DNA from: a virus
IMG/VR virus record: IMGVR_UViG_3300036822_000175
Span: 1-40,768 of that record
DNA length: 40,768 bases
Reading direction: 5' to 3' (one strand)
Shown: positions 1 to 7,050 of the stretch, piece after piece
Position numbering within the stretch: the stretch's first letter is position 1
Layout: each line of letters begins with the position of its first letter
Position numbers and translations under genes: made by a program
Notes under the pieces: generated by a model
What the model was told of the DNA's origin: nothing
Database searches by the model: none
What the model saw: the letters and a program-made list of their open reading frames with translations, nothing else

Positions 1-20
1 CCTGCTGGCTCATATCGAAC
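1..20. repeat. Left copy of 20-bp terminal direct repeat
   Basis: The first 20 bases (cctgctggctcatatcgaac) are identical to the last 20 of the window. The primase-helicase reading frame continues in frame from base 1 into 40748, so the repeat is the join of a circular or terminally redundant molecule rather than a true genome end. A 20-base overlap is also what a k-mer assembler leaves on a circular contig. Confidence 0.95.
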
Positions 21-1741
21 CGCGTAATTGCTTTCATGTGCACCAGCTTCTCGTAAGTGCCGCTGCAGCCATAGCGGTTTTTGGCCAGTTTTAACCACGT
101 ACTGATAGGGCCGCGTTTTATGCGTTCGCCGGTGGGATCGCGCTCGGCTTCTTTCACGTCGTCCTTGTCGTAATAGAGCAGCAGGACGGCGGCGGCGTCC
201 TCTTCGAGGGCGCCCGAGGATCGAAGATCAGTCATTTCCAGTTCAGTTCCCCTGCGCTCCGCATTGCTGCGGTTAACCTGGCTTACGAGGATGAGCGGTA
301 CATCGAGGTTGACTGCGATTTGTTTGGTAATTCGGCTAATTGCCGTAAACTTCTCGTATTCGGATCGAAGTTTCGGATCGCCGCCCATAAGTTGCATGTG
401 GTCGACTACCACCAGACCGACCTGGCTGCGCTCCCGCACGCGCATGGATTCGATATGCAGAAATTCCGGGGTAACCGCAGACTTGGTGGAAACGAATAAA
501 GACGACTGGGCGTAAGTCTCAGTCGCCTCCCGCAGCGCCATTGTCATCTCCCAGAGCAGCGGGGAGTCGAGACCGGTTCGCCGCAGATGCCGGAAGTGCG
601 ACAAATCCACCCTGGCCCGCTGCGCCGCCAGGCGCTGGAAGGCGTCACGGTGTCCCATTTCCATCGAAAACAAGAGAACGCCGGTGCGCGAGGTCAGCGC
701 GGCATCGGCGAACTGCAAAACCAGCGAAGTCTTACCCTGGCCGGTGCGGGCCGCCAGTATGTAGACCTCGCCTTTGCGCATTCCGCCCAGCTTGCGGGTC
801 AGCGGCGGAAAGGGAGTAGGCAGGCCTTCGATGTCCAGCGATTTCCAGAAGCCTTCAAATCCGCCGGCGGCGCGCAGTTCGTCGCCGAAGGTGCGGAGGT
901 AGCGGTCGTTCTCATGCACCAGCGGAGTCTCTGGTTTCACCTCAGGCGTCCACTCAGGCGCTGCGCGATACAGGTTGCGCAGATCGAGGCCGGTACCGCC
1001 CCGGGCCAGGAAGTCAGATACATCCCCCTTTTCCGGCAGGTCGGGAATCTCCACAATCTTCAGACTGGCCGCCACTGGCGCGAGGAGCCTCGCCACGAGG
1101 TCGACATGCTGCCTGCCTTTGTCGTCATTGTCACCGAACACGGCGACGTGCTTGCCGGCGAAATGCGGCACCAGTTCCGGTTTGAAGTTGCAAGCCCCGC
1201 CGGAATTTGTAGTTGCCACCCAGCCGGCGCGGACCATGTTTACTGCGCACTTCTCGCCTTCGACAACCGCGACTACTGTTTTGCAGGCCAGTAATTCCGG
1301 CAGGCGAAACGGAACTCGCGGTGTGTCGCCCAGGGCCCACGACCATCTGCCGTCCAGCCACCTGCGCTGCATGAACACCTTGCCGGGTTTGCGCACAACC
1401 TGGTAGAGCAGATTACCGTCGGCGTCGGTGTAATCGTAGGTGGCCTCAAAACTGAGGTCTTCCCACTGCGGCTCAGGCCTGCCGACTATGCGAAAGACTT
1501 CGAGTTTGGCGGGTACGAACTCAACCCGCCGGAGGGCCATTTCCAGCGAAATGATGTCGAATCCCCGACCGCACCGGCTGTGGCACATGGCCATCCCGGT
1601 CTGCGGATCCACGGCAAAATTAGGGTCTTTGCCGCCATGCACCGGACAGGGGCCGCGCCATTCGGCGCCGATCTTTTTGAGGCCGGGAACCCGGACGCGG
1701 CAGTAGGCCGCGACTTCGCTGGCTGTGAACTCGACGAACAT
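1..1741 (-). CDS. Primase-helicase (zinc finger + TOPRIM + DnaB-like), split by linearisation
   Basis: Bifunctional replication protein, presumably priming and unwinding phage DNA at the fork. ATG at 1741 with AAGGA about 9 nt upstream. An N-terminal zinc-finger-like set (C32, H35, C53, C57) is followed by a TOPRIM-like primase region with EGEK at 161-164 and GDND at 203-206. The helicase part has Walker A ARTGQGKTS at 331-339, Walker B LVVVDH near 443-448 and the DnaB-type LVSQVNR near 485-491. The gene reads off base 1 and ends in AAAAHA-stop at 40731-40729, giving about 586 residues. It is the last gene of the leftward early operon, 24 nt after a small Cys-rich gene. No DNA polymerase is visible, so host polymerase is probably recruited. 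Confidence 0.93.
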   Translation of the reverse strand, partial: MFVEFTASEVAAYCRVRVPGLKKIGAEWRGPCPVHGGKDPNFAVDPQTGMAMCHSRCGRGFDIISLEMALRRVEFVPAKLEVFRIVGRPEPQWEDLSFEATYDYTDADGNLLYQVVRKPGKVFMQRRWLDGRWSWALGDTPRVPFRLPELLACKTVVAVVEGEKCAVNMVRAGWVATTNSGGACNFKPELVPHFAGKHVAVFGDNDDKGRQHVDLVARLLAPVAASLKIVEIPDLPEKGDVSDFLARGGTGLDLRNLYRAAPEWTPEVKPETPLVHENDRYLRTFGDELRAAGGFEGFWKSLDIEGLPTPFPPLTRKLGGMRKGEVYILAARTGQGKTSLVLQFADAALTSRTGVLLFSMEMGHRDAFQRLAAQRARVDLSHFRHLRRTGLDSPLLWEMTMALREATETYAQSSLFVSTKSAVTPEFLHIESMRVRERSQVGLVVVDHMQLMGGDPKLRSEYEKFTAISRITKQIAVNLDVPLILVSQVNRSNAERRGTELEMTDLRSSGALEEDAAAVLLLYYDKDDVKEAERDPTGERIKRGPISTWLKLAKNRYGCSGTYEKLVHMKAITRFDMSQQ

Positions 1742-1765
1742 GTCCGTTATTCCTTTGCATCGCAA

Positions 1766-1948
1766 TCAAAAAAGACTCTCAGATTTCTCGGGCTTCGGCT
1801 TCTTTGGCTGGGGCGGGGGATGGCAATGCGGGCAATGTATTTCGCACCAGCAGGTGGTCCCGACGATATGGCACTCCTCGCCCACCGGATGCGCCGGCGG
1901 CATCCGGCAGGTGCTGTCCACACGGCGGGTTATCAGGTGGTCGATCAT
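1766..1948 (-). CDS. Small Cys/His-rich protein (60 aa)
   Basis: ATG at 1948 with GGAG 8 nt upstream; the start overlaps the stop of the preceding small zinc protein (ATGA). Central residues carry a dense Cys/His cluster, EECHIVGTTCWCEIHCPHCH, followed by a Pro/Lys tail (PPPQPKKPKPEK). The spacing suggests bound metal, but no named family is recognised. A longer in-frame start further upstream would overlap the neighbour completely and has no better ribosome site. Function unknown; it lies just before the primase-helicase in the early operon. Confidence 0.7.
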   Translation of the reverse strand: MIDHLITRRVDSTCRMPPAHPVGEECHIVGTTCWCEIHCPHCHPPPQPKKPKPEKSESLF

Positions 1949-2124
1949 GCCTCGTCTCCTGCAGCCGCCGGGGGCTCCGGCTCTCTTTCGGTGTCGTAGT
2001 CGCTGAAGTCGTCGCAGGAACTGCACAGCGGCGAGCAGCCGGACTCAATCCAGATCCGCCGGTTGCAGCGCGGACAGCGGCCCATAGTGCCGATATCGGA
2101 CGCGCGGGCGTCGTCCTCAAACAT
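1945..2124 (-). CDS. Small zinc-ribbon-like protein (59 aa)
   Basis: Starts at ATG 2124, overlapping the stop of the gene before it (ATGTTTGA), and ends in an ATGA overlap with the next gene. The protein has two Cys pairs, CPRC at residues 17-20 and CSSC at 34-37 with an extra Cys at 30, as in a zinc ribbon, then an acidic Pro/Ala-rich tail. Tight coupling on both sides and the Cys layout support a real gene. The role is unknown; it could bind nucleic acid or protein. Confidence 0.7.
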   Translation of the reverse strand: MFEDDARASDIGTMGRCPRCNRRIWIESGCSPLCSSCDDFSDYDTEREPEPPAAAGDEA

Positions 2125-2476
2125 GTTCCGCCTCCGGTGCTATTGCTTCCGGCTCTTTTACCTCCGGTTCCTTTGTCTCCGGCGCTTCTGCCTCTGGCTC
2201 TTTTGTCTCTGGCTCTTCCGCCTTCGGTGTTTCGGCTTCGACCTCCAGCAGGTCTACCGCGAAAGCGCTGAGCGGTTTGTCGAGGTAGAAATTCCAGGCG
2301 TCGATTTCGTTTTCGAATTTCCGCGCGTCCTTCGGAGCGTCGGTGACGACCAGATGCACGAAGGGGTCTTCCTCGTCCTTCTCGTTGAGCAGCCCCGGGT
2401 CGAAGTCGATCAGGTACTTGCCGTCGTAGTCGGTTTTAGTGCTGTCAGTTCTGCGTATCAGGCGGATCACAAACAT
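2117..2476 (-). CDS. Small phage protein with acidic PE-repeat tail (119 aa)
   Basis: ATG 2476 with a strong AGGAG site about 5-6 nt upstream. The N-terminal 75 residues match the protein encoded at 40157-40423 on the other strand: both have IR(L/I)..R.D, DG(K/R)(Y/F), DP, VHLV.T, AR(K/Q)F, N(F/Y)Y and (K/R)PL(S/T)A(F/Y). The two are therefore paralogues. The C-terminal third is a low-complexity run of KEPE/APE units made from 15-18-nt periodic DNA. Function unknown; the compact domain probably makes a specific contact and the tail is likely disordered. Confidence 0.85.
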   Translation of the reverse strand: MFVIRLIRRTDSTKTDYDGKYLIDFDPGLLNEKDEEDPFVHLVVTDAPKDARKFENEIDAWNFYLDKPLSAFAVDLLEVEAETPKAEEPETKEPEAEAPETKEPEVKEPEAIAPEAEHV

Positions 2477-2639
2477 GGGTTTCTCCTTTTTGAATTGGTT
2501 CTCTTCTCTGGCCGATCTCCATCGTCTGCCAGTCGTAATCGAATTCGTCGCCGCAGTCCAGGCAGGTGACGTGGGCGGTCTTGTCGCCGTATGCGGTCTG
2601 AGGGAAGGTCACCCGGAGATGCCGGCAAAAGAGCTTCAT
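2445..2639 (-). CDS. Small phage zinc-binding protein (64 aa)
   Basis: Starts directly after the methyltransferase stop and overlaps the next gene by about 30 nt. Sequence features are LFCRHLRVTFPQT and VTCLDCGDEFDYDW, a single CxxC knuckle in an aromatic acidic context, with another Cys near the end. I recall similar short proteins in many phage early regions, always without assigned function. Its position between the methyltransferase and other zinc proteins suggests a DNA-metabolism accessory. Confidence 0.75.
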   Translation of the reverse strand: MKLFCRHLRVTFPQTAYGDKTAHVTCLDCGDEFDYDWQTMEIGQRREPIQKGETHVCDPPDTQN

Positions 2640-3631
2640 TCAGTCCTCCGCGAGACACGCGCGGATAAAGAGCGCGGCAGTTTGCGGAACGATTGCATTG
2701 CCGTAACCGCGCAGTCGCACCATTCTGGCGGGAACCCCATTAGCCAGCGGCTGAAGGCCGGGTTGAGTGAGCCGCGTTTTTCCGTCGGTGCAGGGGAGCC
2801 GGTCGAAATCGCTCCATGCACCTGTATACGCAGGTTCTTCGGATCTCTGGATTTCTCCGACTCCGAAATCCCGTAGTGTTGCGCGTCCTGGCACGTCGGC
2901 GTTCCCCACCCCGTTAGACTGACCTGCCTCCCCAGCAATCCATTGATTGGAGTATTGGTCAGGTCGGACGCTCCATCCTTGTGATCCCGAACAGTTGGTG
3001 TCGCCCAGCCCGCAAACTTCGCCGCATGCTCCAGTGACGCCGCATGCTTCCTGCCGTCCGCCGTGCGCCCCGTCGCATCCATCTTTTCCGGTGCCATTGA
3101 GCGGCCGCCGTTCGGCGTGCATGGACTCGGCCAGCCAACCAGGTGCGCCGCGCCCTCCAGATCCATTCCGCCCGTATGCGTCGGCGTACTGCGGGTATTC
3201 GGGCCTCCGCTGGGCGTGTTCGGCGTTGGCCACCCAGTACAGCCGCTGTCTGATGTGGGGCGCTCCCGCGCTGTGTGCTCCCAGAACCGCAATCCCGAGA
3301 GCGTACGCTTCCTTCTCCACGTCTGCGCGTACACGGTCGATCCAGCCGAATCCAACAGAGTTCGCAACCTGTTCCCCAAAGATTCGGTCAGGATGTCGCT
3401 CGGATGCGATGCGCCAAAACGCAGGCCAAAGGTCGCGGGTATCCGTGTGGCCTTCCTGTTTTCCGGCGACGCTGAACGGCTGGCACGGGCAGCTTGCGGT
3501 CCAGACGGCACGGTCATCCGGCCATCCGGCGAGGCGCAGGGCGTAAGACCATCCGCCGATCCCGGCGAAGAAATGGCACTGGGTGTATCCGGCGAGGTCG
3601 GCTGCTCGAACATCAATAATTGAACGCTCAT
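2636..3631 (-). CDS. Overlapping-frame ORF nested in the methyltransferase gene
   Basis: A 331-codon frame lies on the same strand as the methyltransferase, shifted by one base, from ATG 3631 (GGGGGA 5-6 nt upstream) to 2636. It encodes repeated GW(P/A/G)TP blocks and ends with LNPAFSRWLMGFPPEW. I recall this pattern from many phage hypothetical proteins. The blocks are a direct readout of conserved methyltransferase codons: GLGDTNCS and GWATPTV come from the same DNA. It may be a recurrent shadow frame kept open by GC-rich codon use, or a genuine overprinted gene. The shadow explanation is favoured by default. Confidence 0.3.
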   Translation of the reverse strand: MSVQLLMFEQPTSPDTPSAISSPGSADGLTPCASPDGRMTVPSGPQAARASRSASPENRKATRIPATFGLRFGASHPSDILTESLGNRLRTLLDSAGSTVYAQTWRRKRTLSGLRFWEHTARERPTSDSGCTGWPTPNTPSGGPNTRSTPTHTGGMDLEGAAHLVGWPSPCTPNGGRSMAPEKMDATGRTADGRKHAASLEHAAKFAGWATPTVRDHKDGASDLTNTPINGLLGRQVSLTGWGTPTCQDAQHYGISESEKSRDPKNLRIQVHGAISTGSPAPTEKRGSLNPAFSRWLMGFPPEWCDCAVTAMQSFRKLPRSLSARVSRRTE

Positions 3632-3725
3632 CGACATCCCCCGCCGGAATCAAGCCACCTTCCATCAGTTCGCGCAGCCATGCCGCCGCCTTTGGATCGA
3701 ATTCGTTGTAGTAAACACTTGGCAT
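2640..3725 (-). CDS. C5-cytosine DNA methyltransferase
   Basis: Transfers a methyl group from S-adenosylmethionine to cytosine C5, probably protecting phage DNA from host restriction. Motif I FAGIGG is at residues 53-58, the catalytic PCQ loop at 80-82 (nucleophile C81), the motif IV equivalent EQV at 118-120 and the motif VIII-like RQRLYW near 159-164. The C-terminal GLQPLANG...RGYGNAIVPQ block is typical of the family. ATG 3725 gives 361 residues; a GTG at 3740 is also in frame but lies in a palindrome. It is the first gene left of the integrase and divergent from it. Almost the whole gene is also open in a second frame (see next entry). Confidence 0.95.
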   Translation of the reverse strand: MPSVYYNEFDPKAAAWLRELMEGGLIPAGDVDERSIIDVRAADLAGYTQCHFFAGIGGWSYALRLAGWPDDRAVWTASCPCQPFSVAGKQEGHTDTRDLWPAFWRIASERHPDRIFGEQVANSVGFGWIDRVRADVEKEAYALGIAVLGAHSAGAPHIRQRLYWVANAEHAQRRPEYPQYADAYGRNGSGGRGAPGWLAESMHAERRPLNGTGKDGCDGAHGGRQEACGVTGACGEVCGLGDTNCSGSQGWSVRPDQYSNQWIAGEAGQSNGVGNADVPGRATLRDFGVGEIQRSEEPAYTGAWSDFDRLPCTDGKTRLTQPGLQPLANGVPARMVRLRGYGNAIVPQTAALFIRACLAED

Positions 3726-3734
3726 AAAACATTC

Positions 3735-3748
3735 GTACACGCGTGTAC
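3735..3748. promoter_or_regulatory. 14-bp perfect palindrome between methyltransferase and integrase
   Basis: GTACACGCGTGTAC is a perfect inverted repeat just upstream of the methyltransferase start, in the gap shared with the divergent integrase. Two further GTGTAC words lie at about 3889 and 3903, close to the integrase start. This is a plausible operator for coordinating the two divergent genes. No regulator is assigned. Confidence 0.5.
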
Positions 3749-3914
3749 ACAGAGGGGGTATTTGGGCCTTTTGAGGACACTTGGGCCACTTGTCTGTCCT
3801 TTAAAATCAACGTTTTCAATAGTCTTGGGTTTATTGGACGAATCGACTCACCCCATAAAACATTGGTGTTTTGGATATTCTCGCAGGCCGTGTACTCGCT
3901 TTGTGTACCTATCA
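3749..3914. other. Intergenic region upstream of the integrase
   Basis: No gene is seen here. The stretch is AT-richer than its surroundings and holds a direct repeat of TTGGGCC about 22 bp apart near 3762-3790. As the gap beside the integrase it is the most likely place for attP or integrase arm sites, but no core sequence can be named without a host junction. The palindrome TATCATGATA (3910-3919) overlaps the integrase promoter. Confidence 0.4.
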
Positions 3915-3923
3915 TGATATTGT
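3915..3923 (+). promoter_or_regulatory. Extended -10 element, probable leaderless integrase promoter
   Basis: TGA followed by TATTGT (3918-3923) leaves 7 nt before ATG 3931, so transcription would begin at or next to the start codon. The same 10 bases, TGATATTGTG, with TAATG at the same spacing recur at 38083. No -35 match is visible, as expected for an extended -10 promoter. Confidence 0.5.
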
Positions 3924-3930
3924 GAAGGTA

Positions 3931-5124
3931 ATGAAGCCTTCCACAAACCTGATAACCTACCGTCGCCACTCGCGGGAATGCCTGCGCACCGGTCGTGACA
4001 AGGGCGGCCTTTGCCAGTGCACGATCTGGGTAAGAGGCCGCGTCAATAGTGCCAACGAACCCATCCGCCACAGCCTTGAGACCAGCGAGATTGCAGTGGC
4101 GAACCGCAAGGTGCAGGATCTTCTCCGGGGCGTCGACCGTCGTGTCAAAGTTGGCCTGACCGTCGCAGCTGCCATGACTCTTTGGCATACCCATCTTGAA
4201 AATCCTGACATCGGTCTGGCCGCCAACACCATCGACAGTTATAAAAAATTGACGCGGCCATTTGTCGAAGCCGCCGGCAGCATTCCTATGAGCGCCATCA
4301 ATGAGGATGACATCAGCAACTTTCGAAGCATCCAGCGGAAACATCTGGCCCCGGGCAGTTGGGCTACTGAGCTTACGATCATCAGATCGTTCTTCTCCTG
4401 GTGCGCATCTGAGCCCCGCTGCTGGATCACGCACAACCCGACCGCGAGAGTTCCAAAGCCGGCAGCGAAGGAACTCTGCACGCCTCCGCTTGACGAGGAC
4501 GAAGTAGCCCGCATCATTAAAGCCTGCGACAGTTTTGGTGTCAGCCGTCAGGGTATGAATCCAAGCAATGTTTATGGGCGGCAGCGGGCTCACGCTTTGA
4601 TCTCTTTGCTCCTGCACTCCGGTTTGCGCATCAGTGACGTGGCTGCGCTGCGACGGAGCGCGCTGAACCCGGCAACCGGACACCTGACCGTGAAACCTCT
4701 CAAATCCCAGGGAAGGACTTCGATTAAAGTCAAACTGCCGGAAGAGACCGTGAAACTGCTGCTGGCGTTGCCCGCTTCCAATCCGCAGTTTTTTTTCTGG
4801 TCGGGCGACGGCACTCTCAAAAGTCTTTGTGAGACCCTCCGCAACGTGATCGGAAGACTCGGCGAGATCGCCGGCGTGAAAGACCTGCATCCCCACCGGT
4901 TCAGGGACACGTTCGCAGTAGCCATGCTTTCCGAAGGCGGAGATGTTCGCCACATCCAAAAATTGTTGGGTCACTCGTCGATTGCGGTGACCGAACGGCA
5001 TTATTTGCATCATCTCGATAAGCATCAGGATTTGCTCGACGAGCTTACAGCGCGTCTTCGCTTCGGGCATCCCCGAACTCCGGTTCTTCTGAAACCGGTG
5101 CCGCGTCGGACAGCGCAGGCGTAG
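3931..5124 (+). CDS. int: Tyrosine recombinase / phage integrase
   Basis: Site-specific recombinase, probably integrating and excising the phage at attP/attB. ATG 3931 gives 397 residues; a longer in-frame start at 3871 would read through the promoter element. The N-terminus holds a Cys-rich HSREC...CQCTIWV module, followed by a SAM-like arm- and core-binding region. Catalytic residues are R233 (SGLRISD), H320 and R323 (HPHR), H348 (LGHSS) and nucleophile Y358 (ERHY), plus a likely beta-hairpin Lys near 256-258. It is the only plus-strand gene in the leftward early block, and its last 80 bp overlap the antisense HTH gene. AAGG lies only 3 nt from the ATG, so initiation may be leaderless. Confidence 0.95.
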   Translation: MKPSTNLITYRRHSRECLRTGRDKGGLCQCTIWVRGRVNSANEPIRHSLETSEIAVANRKVQDLLRGVDRRVKVGLTVAAAMTLWHTHLENPDIGLAANTIDSYKKLTRPFVEAAGSIPMSAINEDDISNFRSIQRKHLAPGSWATELTIIRSFFSWCASEPRCWITHNPTARVPKPAAKELCTPPLDEDEVARIIKACDSFGVSRQGMNPSNVYGRQRAHALISLLLHSGLRISDVAALRRSALNPATGHLTVKPLKSQGRTSIKVKLPEETVKLLLALPASNPQFFFWSGDGTLKSLCETLRNVIGRLGEIAGVKDLHPHRFRDTFAVAMLSEGGDVRHIQKLLGHSSIAVTERHYLHHLDKHQDLLDELTARLRFGHPRTPVLLKPVPRRTAQA

Positions 5125-5461
5125 CCTTGCGCGGACGTCCGCGCTTCCTCTTCGCTTTCGGCGGTGCCGCTTCCCTGGGCTGCTCCGCTTCTTCCGGTGG
5201 TTCCACCTGTCCCGTAGGCATGCTCAGGTAATCGTGGACCCGCTGTACTGCCGACTCAGGAATGCGAAGTGTTCCCCGCTGGTTTTGGCTGGACCCGAGT
5301 TGCCGGGGAAGGCAAATGCGCATCACATCCGGCTCGTTCTCGAACAACCTCCTGATGGTGCGTACCGCAACGTTCCACCGAAAGGCCACCTGCTGCACGG
5401 TGTAATGCCGCTCTATTCCTTCGTCGTAATCCCGATTCTTTTTAGTCGATGAAATTCTCAC
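5045..5461 (-). CDS. HTH DNA-binding protein with AT-hook tail
   Basis: GTG 5461 with AAAGGG 5 nt upstream gives 138 residues; a GTG at 5503 is an alternative. The N-terminal half reads HYTVQQVAFRWNVAVRTIRRLF...GTLRIPESAVQRV, a helix-turn-helix plus wing like MerR/excisionase-type (HTH_17) proteins. The C-terminal half is Pro/Ala/Glu-rich with an AT-hook KRKRGRPRK. Its last 80 bp lie antisense to the integrase gene end. It may be a recombination directionality factor or a regulator of the early operon; the sequence cannot separate these. Confidence 0.8.
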   Translation of the reverse strand: MRISSTKKNRDYDEGIERHYTVQQVAFRWNVAVRTIRRLFENEPDVMRICLPRQLGSSQNQRGTLRIPESAVQRVHDYLSMPTGQVEPPEEAEQPREAAPPKAKRKRGRPRKATPALSDAAPVSEEPEFGDARSEDAL

Positions 5462-5518
5462 GGTACCCTTTCCCTTTACCAGATCCCGCCCGCTGCGTAA
5501 CACCTTTACCCGACCGAT

Positions 5519-5806
5519 TTACCTCCTGTCTGTACTGCACTTGCCCGTGAGGCGATACAGCGCCTCCGGATCCAGCGTGGACTGAGCGCTGAGCTTCAGC
5601 CCGACCACCTCGCACAACCGGTACAGCGTGAGGCCCTTCCACGGGGTCGTCGGCACAGTCCTGTCAAACCTCCTGAGCCTGCCGACCTCTTTGTACCGCT
5701 GCCAGTACGCGGCTCTTGCGGCCTTTGCCGCGCGCCTTTTAGCCTCCGGCCTGCTGTTGTGCTTTCGGCGGCCAATGTAAGCGACGAAGCTCACCCCCAC
5801 CGGCAT
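5519..5806 (-). CDS. Basic hypothetical protein (95 aa)
   Basis: Starts at ATG 5806 immediately after the TAA of the resolvase gene. The N-terminal half is very basic (RRKHNSRPEAKRRAAKAARA). The C-terminal half, PWKGLTLYRLCEVVGLKLS...DPEALYRLTGK, is helical and looks like a small DNA-binding fold, but no family is recognised. Position between RuvC-like and HTH genes fits a DNA-metabolism accessory. Confidence 0.6.
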   Translation of the reverse strand: MPVGVSFVAYIGRRKHNSRPEAKRRAAKAARAAYWQRYKEVGRLRRFDRTVPTTPWKGLTLYRLCEVVGLKLSAQSTLDPEALYRLTGKCSTDRR

Positions 5807-6313
5807 TTAATTGACTTCCACTGACGCCGGATAACGCGCCGGCGTTTCCACTGCAACCACTTCGCCCCGCAGGCGGTCGCTGGCGGTTAAGGCTACTGCG
5901 AGGGCCGCCCACAGGTGTTTCGACACGCCATACGTAGCACCCGGGTGTTTCTTCGTCCCCTGTGGCCCCAGCCGGTCGATCAGTGCCTGGCGGATATTGC
6001 CGTCCTTCGCGCGCGGCGAACCGCACAGGTGCAGACAAATCTCTTTGCGCGGGATGCGCATGATCCGGCTATGCTCGCAGGCCTGGATGAAGCGCCCGCT
6101 CCAAACGGCGGTCTCAAATACTTCGGCGCCGACCGGCATCCCGTAACAGGCAATCTGCTCGATAGCCAGGGTCGTATTCCTGGTGGAGTCGTGCAGGCGG
6201 CAGATCGAGATCACACCCTCGTTACTGGTCATGCCCATGCGCACAATGCGCTGCCCGTCCCATTGGATCCAAGCCGTCTGGGTGGTGCCCGGGTCTAAAC
6301 TCAAAAGGTTCAT
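5807..6313 (-). CDS. RuvC-like Holliday-junction resolvase
   Basis: ATG 6313 overlaps the stop of the exonuclease gene (ATGA), giving 168 residues, the usual RuvC size. An RNase H-like first strand carries the acidic D7 in LLSLDPGTTQTAW, and LAIEQIACYG supplies the second acidic residue; later acidic residues are less clear. It would cut branched DNA produced by recombination-dependent replication or before packaging. It follows exonuclease and annealing genes in the same coupled operon, which supports the call. Confidence 0.82.
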   Translation of the reverse strand: MNLLSLDPGTTQTAWIQWDGQRIVRMGMTSNEGVISICRLHDSTRNTTLAIEQIACYGMPVGAEVFETAVWSGRFIQACEHSRIMRIPRKEICLHLCGSPRAKDGNIRQALIDRLGPQGTKKHPGATYGVSKHLWAALAVALTASDRLRGEVVAVETPARYPASVEVN

Positions 6314-7050
6314 TGTCCGGTCGCCTGCTTTTGGTGGATTTCGATAGATCGCGTGAGCGCCCATTCGAGGTCTTCGTCGGTCAGCCACAGCCTGGGCTCG
6401 TCGGGCCGTTCCGCCGGCGGTTCTTTCTGCACCGTAATCCAGCCGCGCTCGCGGAACATCGCGGTAAAGGATTCGAGGCGGGAAGAGAACTCAGTAACTG
6501 CAGCAGCGAGTTTCCCGATGTATTCCTCGTCGCGTTCGAACCGCACGAGGGCCTCGGGAAGGCCCGGATTGTAGGACATAATGTCGACCCATGCGCGCCC
6601 GGTGACCCAGAGTTGACCCTGCGTTTGCGCCTTGTAGTAATCGCCGGCGCCGGTGGCGTTAAGCAGGTAACTGACATGGGTGCCGGGGCTCGGCACTTTG
6701 ATTTCCAGCAGGCCGTCATCACCCACCAGCCGATCCGGAGAGGCGCCGATGGTGCCTTCGTCGTTGGTAATGAAGCCGACTGTCACGGTGTCGACGGAGC
6801 GCTCCATTTCGTAATACGCGACGGCTTCGGCTTCATGCTCCGAGCCTCTTTGCATGGCCATCGAAACGGCTCGCACCAGGGGTTCGTCAAGCATGCGTTC
6901 CGCCAGCAGGTCGTGCATATACCCGTCAGCGGATTTGGAGAGCGCGCCGCCGGGAGTAACGATCCGCCCGAACTCGGAACTTGTGGGAATGCCGCATCTC
7001 GCCTGAAGCCACTCCCTGCTTCCTTGCTGAAGGCAACCATGCACGATCAT
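6310..7050 (-). CDS. YqaJ-type viral recombinase / lambda-exonuclease-like nuclease
   Basis: PD-(D/E)xK exonuclease expected to resect double-strand ends for the partner annealing protein. ATG 7050 (ATGA overlap) gives 246 residues. Family marks are GSREWLQARCGIPTSSEF (10-27), RGSEHEAEAVAYYE (68-81) and the catalytic core ASPDRLVGDDGLLEIKVP with D106, E116 and K118. QTQGQLWVTGRAWVDIMSYNP matches the late YqaJ helix-strand region. A longer in-frame upstream extension is unlikely because it would lie inside the neighbouring gene. Confidence 0.92.
   Translation of the reverse strand: MIVHGCLQQGSREWLQARCGIPTSSEFGRIVTPGGALSKSADGYMHDLLAERMLDEPLVRAVSMAMQRGSEHEAEAVAYYEMERSVDTVTVGFITNDEGTIGASPDRLVGDDGLLEIKVPSPGTHVSYLLNATGAGDYYKAQTQGQLWVTGRAWVDIMSYNPGLPEALVRFERDEEYIGKLAAAVTEFSSRLESFTAMFRERGWITVQKEPPAERPDEPRLWLTDEDLEWALTRSIEIHQKQATGQ

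Noticed and set aside
1779-2120. 113-codon frame across the two small zinc-protein genes
   Set aside because: It lies in a third frame and has shadow composition, while both small frames show Cys motifs, ribosome sites and ATGA coupling.
3628-5070. 480-codon minus-strand open frame opposite the integrase
   Set aside because: Runs antisense through the whole catalytic domain of a clear integrase; composition is that of a shadow frame and no domain is recognisable.
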